NCBI RefSeq assembly: GCF_014596475.1
Contig: NZ_MECJ01000004.1
Span: 62,001-126,000 of the forward strand
Reading direction: 5' to 3'
Length of the DNA: 64,000 bases
Source: Streptomyces sp. CBMA152
GTDB taxonomy: Bacteria > Actinomycetota > Actinomycetes > Streptomycetales > Streptomycetaceae
Shown here in pieces: positions 18,102-26,808 of this stretch. Position 1 is the stretch's first letter. Every line of letters starts with the position of its first letter. A model generated the notes under the pieces. The model made no database searches and had not been told where the DNA came from. It saw only the letters and a program-made list of their open reading frames with translations. The position numbers and the translations under genes are program-made.

Positions 18102-18931
18102 GCCCGCCGCGCGCCCCCCTCCCGTACGCGCTGAATCGACTCCGCGTTCTCCCACAGCGTCTGGAAGGCGAGGCGCAGGCAGGCCGCGAGGGCCGGGTGT
18201 TCGATGTAGAGCGCGGTCGTGGCGCCGGTGCCCGCGACCGGGTCCGGCATGTCGCAGAGCACCAACGACGCGTCCGCTATGACCAGTTTGAGGGGAAGTT
18301 CCTCGGTGAACCGGGCCTCCTCGCCCGCCTCGCCGAAGCGAGCGACGTTCTCCAGCACCTCGTCGTCGCTCAGCGCGTCGTACGTGTACAGCGCGCGCAC
18401 TGTGCCGCCGCCCCGCCGCAGCCGCCGGGCGGCCTTGAGGCCCGGGAGGTTGGCGGCGGGGGCCACGAACGGCGGGCGGCAGAACGTGAGGAGTTCGGCG
18501 TCGGCCTGGTCCTGGATGTCCGCGAAGCGCTCGGCGATGGTCTTGGGGTCGCGCAGCACCTCGATGTAGTCGAGCGGGTCGGTGTGCGAGCGCCCGGCCG
18601 ACCAGAGCGGCAGCAGCGCCGCCGTGAGCCCGGTGGAGACATGTTCCAGCCGTTCGAGCGACTCGCGCTGCCGGGCCATCAGCCGGGCCAGGGCGAGCTC
18701 CGGGGCCACCGCCCCGAACGTGGCGACCTTCCCTCCGTGCGACACGGCCAGCTGGGCGCGGACAAGACCGTCCAGCACGTCGTAGACGCGCTGCCGCGGC
18801 ACCTCCGCCTCCCTGGCGACCTGCGCCGCCGTATACGAGTCGCGCCGCACCAGCGCGAGATAGACCCGCGCCTCGTAGCGCGACAGTCCGAGGGCGACGA
18901 GGTCGTTGACCGACTCCTGTTCCGGCTCCAT
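18098..18931 (-). CDS. TrmB-family transcriptional regulator
   Basis: A 277-residue regulator with an N-terminal winged helix of the TrmB type: LVALGLSRYEARVYLALVRRDSYTAAQVAREAEVPRQ is split here as two helices, followed by RVYDVLDGLV as recognition region. The C-terminal ~150 residues form the phospholipase-D-like TrmB regulatory domain (ELLTFCRPPFV, VLCDMPDP). In archaea TrmB senses sugars; bacterial members control varied targets. A TATACC -10 element lies just upstream of the ATG at 18931, and an inverted repeat sits behind it, which suggests autoregulation. The divergent neighbour is the secreted S53 protease, a likely target. The TTG at 18937 is an alternative start. Confidence 0.85.
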   Translation of the reverse strand: MEPEQESVNDLVALGLSRYEARVYLALVRRDSYTAAQVAREAEVPRQRVYDVLDGLVRAQLAVSHGGKVATFGAVAPELALARLMARQRESLERLEHVSTGLTAALLPLWSAGRSHTDPLDYIEVLRDPKTIAERFADIQDQADAELLTFCRPPFVAPAANLPGLKAARRLRRGGGTVRALYTYDALSDDEVLENVARFGEAGEEARFTEELPLKLVIADASLVLCDMPDPVAGTGATTALYIEHPALAACLRLAFQTLWENAESIQRVREGGARRA

Positions 18932-18951
18932 GGTCAACCACGGTATAGCGC

Positions 18952-18969
18952 GATCAGCGAAGCGTGATC
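18952..18969. promoter_or_regulatory. Inverted repeat GATCA-N8-TGATC, candidate TrmB operator
   Basis: Perfect 5-bp arms around an 8-bp spacer, 21 bp upstream of the TrmB-family start and next to a TATACC -10-like element on the minus strand. A bound dimer would cover the regulator's own promoter. The S53 protease start lies about 210 bp to the right, so the same site could also act on it. Confidence 0.35.
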
Positions 18970-19180
18970 CAGCCGAATCCCATGAGAATCCTTGCCTTTT
19001 GCTTTGCCCGTCTGACAGTTGTGGGTGACGGGCGGGTGTCCTACGTTCAACGACGCCACCACTCAGCAGGGTGGCACTTTCTCAGAGGCGATCTTGTCAT
19101 GCACGCGACATTGATCCCCGGGCAGTCGCCTCCGCTCGCCCTCATCCCGGCGAGCCAACCCCCCCATGGAGGGCAGTTCC

Positions 19181-21217
19181 ATGTACGCGAAGAGACCCTT
19201 CGGATTCAGAAGACCGACAGGCCGAGCCACCACCGCGCTGCTGTCCCTCGCCGCGTTCGCCACCGGTGGGCTCATCGCCGCCGCCCCGTCCGTCTCCGCC
19301 GCCCCGTCGGCGCCCGCGCACAGTGCCGCCACCACGACCGCCGCCACCTCGACCGCCACCCAGACCGGCGCCGCCCCCACCCAGCGGCTCTGCGCCCAGG
19401 CCACCAAGCCGGGCCGGATGTCCTGCCTGGCCCTGGCCCGTACCGATGTGAAGCAGCACCTCGGCATCAACCCGAACGCCGCGCCGTCCGGCTACGGCCC
19501 CACCGACCTCCAGAGCGCCTACGCCCTGCCGTCGGGCGGCTCCGGTGCCACGGTAGCGATCGTCGACGCCTATGACGACCCCAACGCCGAGTCGGACCTG
19601 GCCACTTACCGATCGCAGTACGGTCTGCCCGCCTGCACCACGGCCAACGGCTGCTTCAAGAAGGTGGACGAGAACGGCGGCACCAGCTACCCCACGGCCG
19701 ACTCCGGCTGGGCCGGTGAGATCTCCCTCGACGTCGACATGGTCAGCGCCGTCTGCCCCTCCTGCCACATCCTGCTCGTCGAGGCCAGCCAGCCGTCGAT
19801 GGCCGACCTGGGCACCGCGGTGAACCGCGCGGTCACCATGGGCGCCAAGTACGTCTCCAACAGCTACGGCGGCAACGAGGACGCCACCGACCCGTCGTCG
19901 GACTCCTCGTACTTCAACCACCCCGGTGTCGCCATCACCGTCTCCTCCGGTGACAGCGGCTACGGCGTCGAGTACCCGGCCGCCTCCCAGTACGTGACCT
20001 CGGTCGGCGGCACGTCACTGCGTCGCGACAGCAGCGCGCGCGGCTGGTCCGAGTCCGTCTGGGGCACCAGCGCCGGCGGCCAGGGCGCGGGCTCCGGCTG
20101 CTCCGCCTACGACCCGAAGCCCTCCTGGCAGAAGGACACCGGCTGCTCGATGCGGTCCGTCGCCGACGTCTCCGCGGTCGCCGACCCGGCCACCGGCCTC
20201 GCGGTGTACGACAGTTACCAGGCCAGCGGCTGGAACGTGTACGGCGGCACCAGCGCCTCCTCGCCGATCATCGCGGGCGTCTACGCCCTGGCGGGCACCC
20301 CGGCCGCGGGCACCTACCCGGCCTCCTACCCGTACGCCCACCCGTCCGCGCTCAACGACGTGACGTCCGGCGCCAACGGCTCCTGCGGCAACTACCTCTG
20401 CCAGGCGGGCCCCGGCTACGACGGCCCGACGGGTCTCGGCACCCCGAACGGCGTCGCGGCCTTCACCGGCGGCACCAGCACCGGCAACACCATCACGGTG
20501 AGCAACCCGGGCAACCAGAGCACCCAGATCAACACGGCCGCCTCGCTCCAGATCAAGGCCACGGACTCGGACACCAGCCAGACCCTGACCTATAGCGCCT
20601 CGGGTCTGCCGGCCGGTCTGTCCATCAACTCCTCGACCGGTCTGATCTCCGGCACCCCGACGGCCGCCGGCACCTCCAACGTCAGCGTCACCGTCAAGGA
20701 CGCCACCCAGGCCTCCGGCAGCACCTCGTTCACCTGGACCGTCACCCAGCCCGGCGGCGGCTGCCAGCCCGCCCAACTGCTCGGCAACCCCGGCTTCGAG
20801 ACCGGTTCCGCCGCGCCCTGGTCCGCCACGGCCGGTGTGATCGACAACAGCAGCAGCGAGCCCGCGCACTCCGGCTCGTGGAAGGCGTGGCTGGACGGCT
20901 ACGGCACCACCCACACCGACTCGCTCTCGCAGACCGTGACCATCCCGGCCGGCTGCCACGCGAGCCTCAGCTTCTACCTGCACATCGACACCAGCGAGAC
21001 GACCGCCTCCACCGCCTACGACAAGCTGACGGTGACGGCCGGCTCGACCACCCTGGCGACCTACTCCAACCTCAACAAGAACTCCGGTTACGCGCTGAAG
21101 ACGTTCGACCTGTCCTCGCTCGCGGGCTCTACGGTGACCATCAAGTTCAACGGCACCGAGGACGTCAGCCTGCAGACGTCGTTCGTCGTCGACGACACGG
21201 CACTGAACATCAGCTGA
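19181..21217 (+). CDS. Secreted S53 (sedolisin) protease with Ig-like and carbohydrate-binding-like domains
   Basis: A 678-residue secreted acid-type serine protease. A signal peptide with a basic start ends near AAPSVSAAP. The sedolisin catalytic set is visible: Glu180 and Asp184 in GEISLDVD, oxyanion Asp258 in SSGDSGYG, and Ser358 in [13 protein letters not shown] close to residue 423 belongs to the calcium-site region. An Ig-like putative domain (about 432-525, [19 protein letters not shown] is split by the family consensus) and a C-terminal beta-sandwich (GNPGFETG onward) follow. The prodomain is short or absent. The start is ATG 19181 because GGAGGG lies 9 bp before it. A strong terminator follows the gene. 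Confidence 0.92.
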   Translation: MYAKRPFGFRRPTGRATTALLSLAAFATGGLIAAAPSVSAAPSAPAHSAATTTAATSTATQTGAAPTQRLCAQATKPGRMSCLALARTDVKQHLGINPNAAPSGYGPTDLQSAYALPSGGSGATVAIVDAYDDPNAESDLATYRSQYGLPACTTANGCFKKVDENGGTSYPTADSGWAGEISLDVDMVSAVCPSCHILLVEASQPSMADLGTAVNRAVTMGAKYVSNSYGGNEDATDPSSDSSYFNHPGVAITVSSGDSGYGVEYPAASQYVTSVGGTSLRRDSSARGWSESVWGTSAGGQGAGSGCSAYDPKPSWQKDTGCSMRSVADVSAVADPATGLAVYDSYQASGWNVYGGTSASSPIIAGVYALAGTPAAGTYPASYPYAHPSALNDVTSGANGSCGNYLCQAGPGYDGPTGLGTPNGVAAFTGGTSTGNTITVSNPGNQSTQINTAASLQIKATDSDTSQTLTYSASGLPAGLSINSSTGLISGTPTAAGTSNVSVTVKDATQASGSTSFTWTVTQPGGGCQPAQLLGNPGFETGSAAPWSATAGVIDNSSSEPAHSGSWKAWLDGYGTTHTDSLSQTVTIPAGCHASLSFYLHIDTSETTASTAYDKLTVTAGSTTLATYSNLNKNSGYALKTFDLSSLAGSTVTIKFNGTEDVSLQTSFVVDDTALNIS

Positions 21218-21244
21218 TGGACCCCACTGCGGGGTGACGGGGGT

Positions 21245-21280
21245 GGGCCCGGACTTGGCGGCGCCAAGTCCGGGCCCTTT
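21245..21280 (+). terminator. Intrinsic terminator after the S53 protease gene
   Basis: A perfect 15-bp inverted repeat (21245-21259 with 21263-21277) with a 3-base loop, followed by TTT. It begins 28 bp after the protease stop and sits between convergent genes, so it can serve both directions. Confidence 0.85.
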
Positions 21281-21289
21281 CCGGTGCGT

Positions 21290-21967
21290 TCACCGTCTGC
21301 GCAGCGCGACGAAGGGGCGCCCGGACGACGTCCAGCGCTGCGCCGCGTACCAGCCGGTGGCGTGCGCGTAGCGGAGCAGCGCGGCGGTGCCGAGCCGGGA
21401 CCAGGGGAAGCCGGAGCCGAAGGCGCCCCGGCCGTCGGCGACCCGCACCTCGACGCTCTCGTCCACGTCGAACGGCGCCGCCTCCACGATCAACTGGCCC
21501 GTGTCATCCACCAGTTGGGCCGCGCGGGCGAGCAGCGCCACCGGGTCGCCGCCGATGCCGACATTGCCGTCGAGGAGCAGCGCGGTCTGCCAGCGGCCCT
21601 CGCCCGGCAGCGGGTCGAACACCGAGCGGCACAGCGCGCTGCCGCCCGAGCGCTGGGTGCGCCGGACGGCCTCGGGGCTCACGTCGACGCCGAGGGCGGC
21701 CGTGCCGAGCGCCGCGAGTGCCACCACCAGACGCCCCGGCCCGCACCCGATGTCGAGCACGGCGCCGCGACATCGCCGCAGCACGGTCAGATCGGCCGCG
21801 TCCGGCGCGGCGCACCACCGCTCCACCTCCAGCGGCAGCAGCCAGCCGTCGTGCCGGTGCAGGAACAGCGGCCCGCGCCCACTGCGGATCGCGTCCGTGT
21901 ACGGGTCGGCCCGCCAGGCGAGCGCTGCGGGCGTCGGGGCCGCGGTGGTCGCGGCGGTCGTGGTCAT
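21290..21967 (-). CDS. Class I SAM-dependent methyltransferase
   Basis: A 225-residue Rossmann-fold methyltransferase. Motif I is VLDIGCGPGR near residue 72, with the acidic end of the next strand at GVDVSPEA. The C-terminal half is poorly conserved, so the substrate is unknown. It is the last gene of a three-gene minus-strand operon: its ATG at 21967 overlaps the stop of the DUF2064 glycosyltransferase by 4 bp. Glycosyltransferase, DUF2064 and methyltransferase genes recur together in actinomycetes, often near an epimerase and a molybdopterin oxidoreductase, both of which are in this window. The joint product is not established. Confidence 0.85.
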   Translation of the reverse strand: MTTTAATTAAPTPAALAWRADPYTDAIRSGRGPLFLHRHDGWLLPLEVERWCAAPDAADLTVLRRCRGAVLDIGCGPGRLVVALAALGTAALGVDVSPEAVRRTQRSGGSALCRSVFDPLPGEGRWQTALLLDGNVGIGGDPVALLARAAQLVDDTGQLIVEAAPFDVDESVEVRVADGRGAFGSGFPWSRLGTAALLRYAHATGWYAAQRWTSSGRPFVALRRR

Positions 21968-22629
21968 CGGGCGGCGCCCTGCCGACCGGCGGCGACCCCG
22001 ACCCCGGTCCCGGCCGCCACCCGCGCGAACCGTCCGTGCGGTGCCTGGGCCGTCACCTCCCGTACGTCGTCCGCCGTGTCCACGTCCCGCAGCGGCGGGA
22101 GTTCACGGACCGTCAGACCCGCGTCGAGCAGCCGCCGCCGCTGGACGGCCCCCGTCTCCGGTACGGACATGGGCACCCCGCGCAGCAGCGCCGGGTCGGG
22201 GGCGGTCAGACCCAGCGACCAGAAGCCGCCGTCGGCCGCCGGGCCGAACCACGCCTCGCCCGGCGGCCAGCCGGACAGCGCCGGGGCGAGCAGGGCCGGG
22301 GTCACCTGCGGGGTGTCCATCCCGATCAGCAGGGCCGGGCCCGGGTCCAGGCCGAAGGCCGCCGCCAGCCGTTCGTCCAGGCCGCCCGCGCACTGCGGGA
22401 CGACCTCGATGCCCGGGGGGAGCCAGGGGCCGGGGGCGCCGTCGAGGACCAGGATCCGGCGGCGCGCCGGGGCCGCGAGCACCACGTCGAGCGTGTCGGC
22501 GAGCGCCGCCTCGGCGAGCCGGGCGGCCTCCTCGGGCGAGTACGGCGGGGTGAGCCGCGTCTTGACCCGGCCGGGCACCGGCGCCTTGGCGATCACCAGC
22601 AGGGCGACCGGCGCACTGCGGGCCGTCAC
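21964..22629 (-). CDS. DUF2064 / TIGR04282-type glycosyltransferase-like protein
   Basis: A 221-residue protein of the DUF2064 family. It has a nucleotidyl/glycosyltransferase A fold with an N-terminal VIAKAPVPGRVKTRL block (nucleotide binding) and a GMDTPQVTP acidic loop, then FGPAADGGFWSLGL. The family is annotated in places as arsenosugar-biosynthesis glycosyltransferase, but that role is not shown here. The GTG at 22629 overlaps the stop of the upstream GT2 gene by 4 bp (GTGA), which decides this start over the longer frame from 22788. It also overlaps the next gene by 4 bp, so the operon is tightly coupled. Confidence 0.85.
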   Translation of the reverse strand: MTARSAPVALLVIAKAPVPGRVKTRLTPPYSPEEAARLAEAALADTLDVVLAAPARRRILVLDGAPGPWLPPGIEVVPQCAGGLDERLAAAFGLDPGPALLIGMDTPQVTPALLAPALSGWPPGEAWFGPAADGGFWSLGLTAPDPALLRGVPMSVPETGAVQRRRLLDAGLTVRELPPLRDVDTADDVREVTAQAPHGRFARVAAGTGVGVAAGRQGAAR

Positions 22630-23336
22630 CGGGCGCTCGCCGCGGTGGCCGTCCGGCCGGGCGCGGGCGGCAGGGCCAGCACCGCCCGCATGTCCCGCAC
22701 GGCGTGCCAGGTGCCCCGCCAGGTACCGGTCACCTTCGACTTCCCCGTACGCGGCAGATACGGCACATCCCGCTCGCGCACCCGCCATCCGGCATCGGAG
22801 GCGCGCACCACCATCTCCAGCGGATAGCCGCTGCGCCGGTCGGCGATGCCCAGGTCGAGCAGGGGAGCGCGGCGGGCCGCCCGCAGCGGGCCGAGGTCGT
22901 GCAGACGCAGCCCGGTGCGGCGGCGCAGCATCCGGGACAGCGCCAGGTTCCCGGCCCGCGCGTGCGGCGGCCAGGCCCCGCGTGCAGTGGGCCTGCGCCG
23001 GCCGAGGACGAGGTCGGCGTCACCGCGGGCCACTTCCCGTACGAAGGAATCCAGGAGAGCGGGCTCGAGCGAGCCGTCGCAGTCGCAGAAGCACACGTAC
23101 TCGGCCTCGGCCGCGAGCAGCCCGGCGTGGCAGGCCGCGCCGAAGCCGCGCCGGGCCTCGTGCACCACGGTCGCGCCGAGCGCGCGGGCGATGTCGGCCG
23201 AGCCGTCGGTCGAGCCGTTGTCGACGACCAGGGCCCGCCAGCCGTCGGGGATCCGGGCCAGCACCCAGGGCAGCGCCTCGGCTTCGTCGAGGCAGGGGAG
23301 TACGACGTCCACCGTCGTGGGGATCGAGTCGGTCAC
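22626..23336 (-). CDS. Glycosyltransferase family 2
   Basis: About 236 residues with a GT-A fold. It shows VVLPCLDEAEAL at the N-terminus, VVDNGSTDGSADIA with the UDP-binding aspartate, and CDCDGSLEP as the DxD metal motif. The C-terminal part (GYPLEMVVRASDAGWRVRERDVPY) matches dolichyl-phosphate-mannose-synthase-like GT2 proteins that lack long membrane anchors. It probably transfers a sugar to a lipid carrier. It heads the three-gene operon with DUF2064 and the methyltransferase. The GTG at 23336 has GAGGGG just upstream; a GTG at 23345 is the alternative. The promoter region is shared with a divergent two-component system. Confidence 0.87.
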   Translation of the reverse strand: MTDSIPTTVDVVLPCLDEAEALPWVLARIPDGWRALVVDNGSTDGSADIARALGATVVHEARRGFGAACHAGLLAAEAEYVCFCDCDGSLEPALLDSFVREVARGDADLVLGRRRPTARGAWPPHARAGNLALSRMLRRRTGLRLHDLGPLRAARRAPLLDLGIADRRSGYPLEMVVRASDAGWRVRERDVPYLPRTGKSKVTGTWRGTWHAVRDMRAVLALPPAPGRTATAASAR

Positions 23337-23350
23337 GCCCCTCACGGTAC

Positions 23351-23407
23351 GAAGTCGAAGCGGACAAATCGGGACTTCGGCTTCTTACGAAACACGGACG
23401 TCCGTGT
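23351..23407. promoter_or_regulatory. Two inverted repeats between the GT2 operon and the two-component system
   Basis: The 125-bp divergent region holds a perfect 16-bp palindrome at 23392-23407 (ACACGGACGTCCGTGT) and a second inverted repeat with 10-bp arms, one mismatch (GAAGTCGAAG at 23351-23360 and CTTCGGCTTC at 23375-23384). Both lie between the two start codons. They are good candidates for binding by the adjacent OmpR-type response regulator or another dimeric regulator. Confidence 0.5.
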
Positions 23408-23461
23408 CGGTCCGCCATCCGGGCACAGACACCGCCTCCGCGCGGGTGCGACGCTTGGCGC

Positions 23462-24226
23462 ATGCAGAACGCTCAGCACCGCATCCTCGTCGTCGACGAC
23501 GACCCGACCGTGGCCGAGGTCGTCACCGGCTATCTGGAACGCGCCGGGTACCTGGTCGACCATGCCGCCGACGGGCCCGCCGCCCTGCGCACGGCCGGTG
23601 CGCGCTGGCCCGACCTGGTCGTCCTCGACCTGATGCTGCCCGGCATGGACGGTCTGGAGGTCTGCCGTACGCTCCGGGGCACCGGACCCGTACCGGTGAT
23701 CATGCTCACCGCGCGCGGCGACGAGGACGACCGGGTGCTCGGTCTGGAGATAGGGGCGGACGACTACGTGACCAAGCCGTTCAGCCCGCGCGAGCTGGTG
23801 CTGCGCGTCGACTCCGTGCTGCGCCGCAGCCGCGCCGTCGCGCCGCCGGGGCCGCGGATCAGCCGCGCGGGCATCGCACTCGACCCGGCCGCCCGCCGCG
23901 CGTCCAAGCAGGGCCGCGAACTCGCCCTGACGCTGCGGGAGTTCGACCTCCTGGCCTATCTCATCGGCCACCCGGGCGAGGCCATCACCCGCGAACGCCT
24001 GATGCACGACGTGTGGGGCTGGGAGTTCGGCGACCTGTCGACCGTCACGGTCCATGTGCGACGACTGCGCGGCAAGATCGAGGACGACCCGGCCAAGCCT
24101 CGGCTGATCCAGACGGTGTGGGGGGTGGGATACCGGTTCGAGGAGGAGCCGGAGCGCGAGGCACTGCCGGAGCAGGGTCCGGCCGGAACGGAATCCTCCG
24201 ACCCGGTCGCCGGGACGGAAGGCTGA
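23462..24226 (+). CDS. OmpR-family response regulator
   Basis: A 254-residue two-component response regulator. The receiver domain (about 7-120) has the acidic pair DDD at 12-14, phosphoacceptor Asp56 in LVVLDLMLPG, the threonine of MLTARG, and the lysine of VTKPF. The C-terminal winged helix (about 140-232) has LTLREFDLLAYL and TVTVHVRRLRGKIE, with VWGVGYRF as the wing. A glutamate/proline-rich tail of ~20 residues follows. The sensor kinase gene begins 1 bp after its stop. The likely targets include the divergent glycosyltransferase operon, because the palindromes sit in the shared promoter region. The start is ATG 23462; the frame open from 21284 is spurious. Confidence 0.93.
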   Translation: MQNAQHRILVVDDDPTVAEVVTGYLERAGYLVDHAADGPAALRTAGARWPDLVVLDLMLPGMDGLEVCRTLRGTGPVPVIMLTARGDEDDRVLGLEIGADDYVTKPFSPRELVLRVDSVLRRSRAVAPPGPRISRAGIALDPAARRASKQGRELALTLREFDLLAYLIGHPGEAITRERLMHDVWGWEFGDLSTVTVHVRRLRGKIEDDPAKPRLIQTVWGVGYRFEEEPEREALPEQGPAGTESSDPVAGTEG

Positions 24227-24227
24227 C

Positions 24228-25340
24228 ATGCGCGACATCCTCCTCATCGCCGTCTACGCCTTCCTCGGCGCCGGGGCCGCCGGGCTGCTCGGGGCGCTCG
24301 CGCTGCGGCTGCTGCGGCACCGGTCCGTCACCGCGTCCCTCGCCGTGGTGGCGGCCGTCGCCGTCACCGCGATGCTCGCCGGGACGCTCGCCGTGGCCTG
24401 GGAGATGTTCCTGTCCTCGCACGACCTGAAGGTCGTCACGCTCGTCATCGCCATGGCCGCGGCCGTCTCGCTCGCCACCGCGCTCATCCTGGGCCGTCGG
24501 GTCGTCGCCAGCAGCCGTCAACTCGCCCTGGCCGCGCGCTCGTTCGGCGACGGCGGCAGCTTCGCCGAGCCCGAGGGGCCGGCCACCGCCGAACTCGCCG
24601 CGCTCAGCCGGGAGCTCGCCGCCACCAGCGCCAAACTGTCCGCGTCCCGCGAGCGCGAACGCGCCCTGGAGACCTCCCGCCGCGAGCTGGTCGCCTGGAT
24701 CTCGCACGATCTGCGTACCCCGCTCGCGGGGCTCAGAGCCATGGCCGAGGCCCTGGAGGACGGCATGGCCAAGGACCCCGACCGCTACTTCCGCCAGATC
24801 CGCACCGAGGTCGAACGCCTCAACGGCATGGTCGGCGACCTCTTCGAGCTCTCCCGCATCCACGCGGGTGCCCTCGCCCTCAACCCGGCCCGGATGTCCG
24901 TCCACGACCTGGTCGGCGACGCGCTGGCGGGCGCCGACCCGCTCGCCCGCGAGCACGGCGTACGGCTGGTCGGCGAGCGGGTCGAGCCCGTCCCGGTCGA
25001 GGTCGACGGCAAGGAGATGACCCGGGTCCTGGCCAACCTGCTGGTCAACGCGATCCGGCACACCCCGGCCGACGGCACGGTCGCGGTCGCGGCCGAGGCG
25101 CGCGCGGAGTCGGTGGTGCTCTCGGTGACGGACGGCTGCGGCGGCATCCCGGACGACGATCTGACCCGCGTCTTCGACACCGGCTGGCGCGGCACCGAGG
25201 CCCGCACCCCACCGGGCGGCGCGGGCCTGGGCCTGGCGATCGTGCGCGGCATCGTCGAGGCCCACGCGGGCAGCGCCGCCGTCCACAACGTGCACGGCGG
25301 CTGCCGCTTCGAGCTGATACTCCCGGCGGCGCGATCCTGA
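24228..25340 (+). CDS. Sensor histidine kinase
   Basis: A 370-residue membrane kinase. Three hydrophobic segments lie in the first ~90 residues, with very little extracellular loop, followed by a HAMP-like linker and a short coiled coil (SRELAATSAKLSASRERERALE is the charged part). The phosphoacceptor is His160 in WISHDLRTPL. The ATPase domain shows NLLVNAIRHTP (N box), DGCGGIP (G1), and GGAGLGLAIV (G2). Lack of a large sensor loop suggests it detects a signal in or at the membrane. It is cotranscribed with the response regulator (1-bp gap). The ligand is unknown. Confidence 0.92.
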   Translation: MRDILLIAVYAFLGAGAAGLLGALALRLLRHRSVTASLAVVAAVAVTAMLAGTLAVAWEMFLSSHDLKVVTLVIAMAAAVSLATALILGRRVVASSRQLALAARSFGDGGSFAEPEGPATAELAALSRELAATSAKLSASRERERALETSRRELVAWISHDLRTPLAGLRAMAEALEDGMAKDPDRYFRQIRTEVERLNGMVGDLFELSRIHAGALALNPARMSVHDLVGDALAGADPLAREHGVRLVGERVEPVPVEVDGKEMTRVLANLLVNAIRHTPADGTVAVAAEARAESVVLSVTDGCGGIPDDDLTRVFDTGWRGTEARTPPGGAGLGLAIVRGIVEAHAGSAAVHNVHGGCRFELILPAARS

Positions 25341-25376
25341 CGAGCCGTCAGGTCTGGGTCACGACAGGTCACACGG

Positions 25377-26396
25377 TCAGCCGAGAGGTGCCACCGGCCG
25401 CAGCTCCGCCCGGGCGAACTCCGTCATCCCCTCCGCGAAGCCCACCGCCGGGCGCCAGCCCAGCTCCTCGCGCAGGCGGGCCGAGTCGGCCGTGATGTGG
25501 CGGACGTCGCCGAGCCGGTACTCGCCGGTCACCACCGGCGCCGGGCCGCCGTACGCGTCGGCCAGCGCCCGGGCCATCTCGCCGACCGTGTGCGGGGTCC
25601 CGCTGCCCGTGTTGTACGCGGTGAGCGTGCCCGGGGCCCGGTCGCGGACGGCCTCCAGGGCCACCGCGTCCGCCCCGGCCACATCCCGTACATGCACGAA
25701 GTCCCGGCGCTGACAGCCGTCCTCGAAGACCCGGGGCGCCTCCCCGCGCGCGAGCGCCGAGCGGAAGAAGGACGCGACACCGGCGTACGGCGTGTCGCGC
25801 GGCATCCCCGGCCCGTACACGTTGTGGTAGCGCAGCGACACCGCCCGGCCCCCGGTGGCCCGCGCCCACGCGGCCGCCAGGTGCTCCTGCGCGAGCTTGG
25901 TCGTCGCGTACACGTTGCGCGGGTCGACGGGCGCGTTCTCCGTGACCAGACCCGGGGTCAGCGGCGCGTCGCAGTGCGGGCACAGTGGCTCGAACCGGCC
26001 CGCCGCCAGCTCCTCGTACGGCCGGGGCCCGGGGCGTACGGGACCGTGGCGCACGCAGTCGTAGCGCCCCTCCCCGTAGACCACCATCGACCCGGCGAGG
26101 ACCAGGTCCCGCACCTGCGCCTCGGCCATCGCGGCGAGCAGCACCGCCGTGCCCAGGTCGTTGTGGGACACGTAGTCGGGCGCGTCGGCGAAGTCGGTGC
26201 CCAGGCCCACCATGGCGGCCTGGTGGCAGACGGCGTCGACGCCGTGCAGCGCCCGGGCGACCGCCGCCGGGTCGCGGACGTCGTCGGCGGGGTCGTCGGC
26301 GCGGTCGAGGACGACCGGTTCATGGCCCCGGGAGGAGAGGGCCGAGACGATCTGCGAGCCGATGAAGCCCGCGCCTCCCGTGACAAGTACACGCAT
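25377..26396 (-). CDS. NAD-dependent epimerase/dehydratase
   Basis: A 339-residue extended short-chain dehydrogenase. It begins MRVLVTGGAGFIGSQIV with the GxxGxxG dinucleotide motif; the aspartate of VVLDRADD after strand 2 indicates NAD. The active-site region has AGSMVVYGEG (Ser) and YATTK (Tyr and Lys). An insertion containing CPHC just before the active site is unusual and might be structural. Probably acts on a nucleotide sugar. It is close to the GT2/DUF2064/methyltransferase genes, separated by the two-component system, so it may feed the same glycan pathway. The ATG 26396 is chosen because the Rossmann motif starts immediately; the longer frame runs into the divergent promoter region. 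Confidence 0.88.
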   Translation of the reverse strand: MRVLVTGGAGFIGSQIVSALSSRGHEPVVLDRADDPADDVRDPAAVARALHGVDAVCHQAAMVGLGTDFADAPDYVSHNDLGTAVLLAAMAEAQVRDLVLAGSMVVYGEGRYDCVRHGPVRPGPRPYEELAAGRFEPLCPHCDAPLTPGLVTENAPVDPRNVYATTKLAQEHLAAAWARATGGRAVSLRYHNVYGPGMPRDTPYAGVASFFRSALARGEAPRVFEDGCQRRDFVHVRDVAGADAVALEAVRDRAPGTLTAYNTGSGTPHTVGEMARALADAYGGPAPVVTGEYRLGDVRHITADSARLREELGWRPAVGFAEGMTEFARAELRPVAPLG

Positions 26397-26474
26397 AGGG
26401 GCGACGCTACGGAGACGGAGTCGCGGATACCGCACTCCACACCGCACCGTCACCGCCTCGTAAGGAGTCCGGTC

Positions 26475-26786
26475 ATGCCCGTTGAGCCGCTGTCGCAGAA
26501 GGACATCGAGGACCGCCTGCGTGAACTGCCGGGCTGGTCGCTCTCGGACGGCCAGGACCGCATCGGCCGCACCTACGCACTCGCCTCGCACTTCGCGGCC
26601 ACCGCGATGGTGATCCATATCGCCCAGATCCAGGACGAGCTGAACCACCACTCGGATCTGACCCTCGGCTACAACACGGTGGCCCTCACGGTGAACTCGC
26701 ACGACGCGGGCGGCGCGGTCACCGAGAAGGACTTCGAGCTGGCGCACCGGGTGGAGGCGATCGCCTCCGGCCACGGCGCGGGCTGA
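26475..26786 (+). CDS. Pterin-4a-carbinolamine dehydratase-like protein
   Basis: A 103-residue protein with the PhhB/PCD pattern: LRELPGWSL at the N-terminus, QDELNHHSDLTLGYNTVAL (the HH pair and Asp of the active site), and VTEKDFELAHRVEAIA at the end. The enzyme dehydrates 4a-hydroxytetrahydrobiopterin in pterin recycling; some bacterial members serve other roles, including molybdopterin-related ones. AAGGAG 8 bp before the ATG supports the start. It is divergent from the epimerase and convergent with the ECF sigma factor gene. No aromatic amino acid hydroxylase is nearby. Confidence 0.9.
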   Translation: MPVEPLSQKDIEDRLRELPGWSLSDGQDRIGRTYALASHFAATAMVIHIAQIQDELNHHSDLTLGYNTVALTVNSHDAGGAVTEKDFELAHRVEAIASGHGAG

Positions 26787-26808
26787 ACCGTCGTGCGGCT
26801 GGGTCCGG

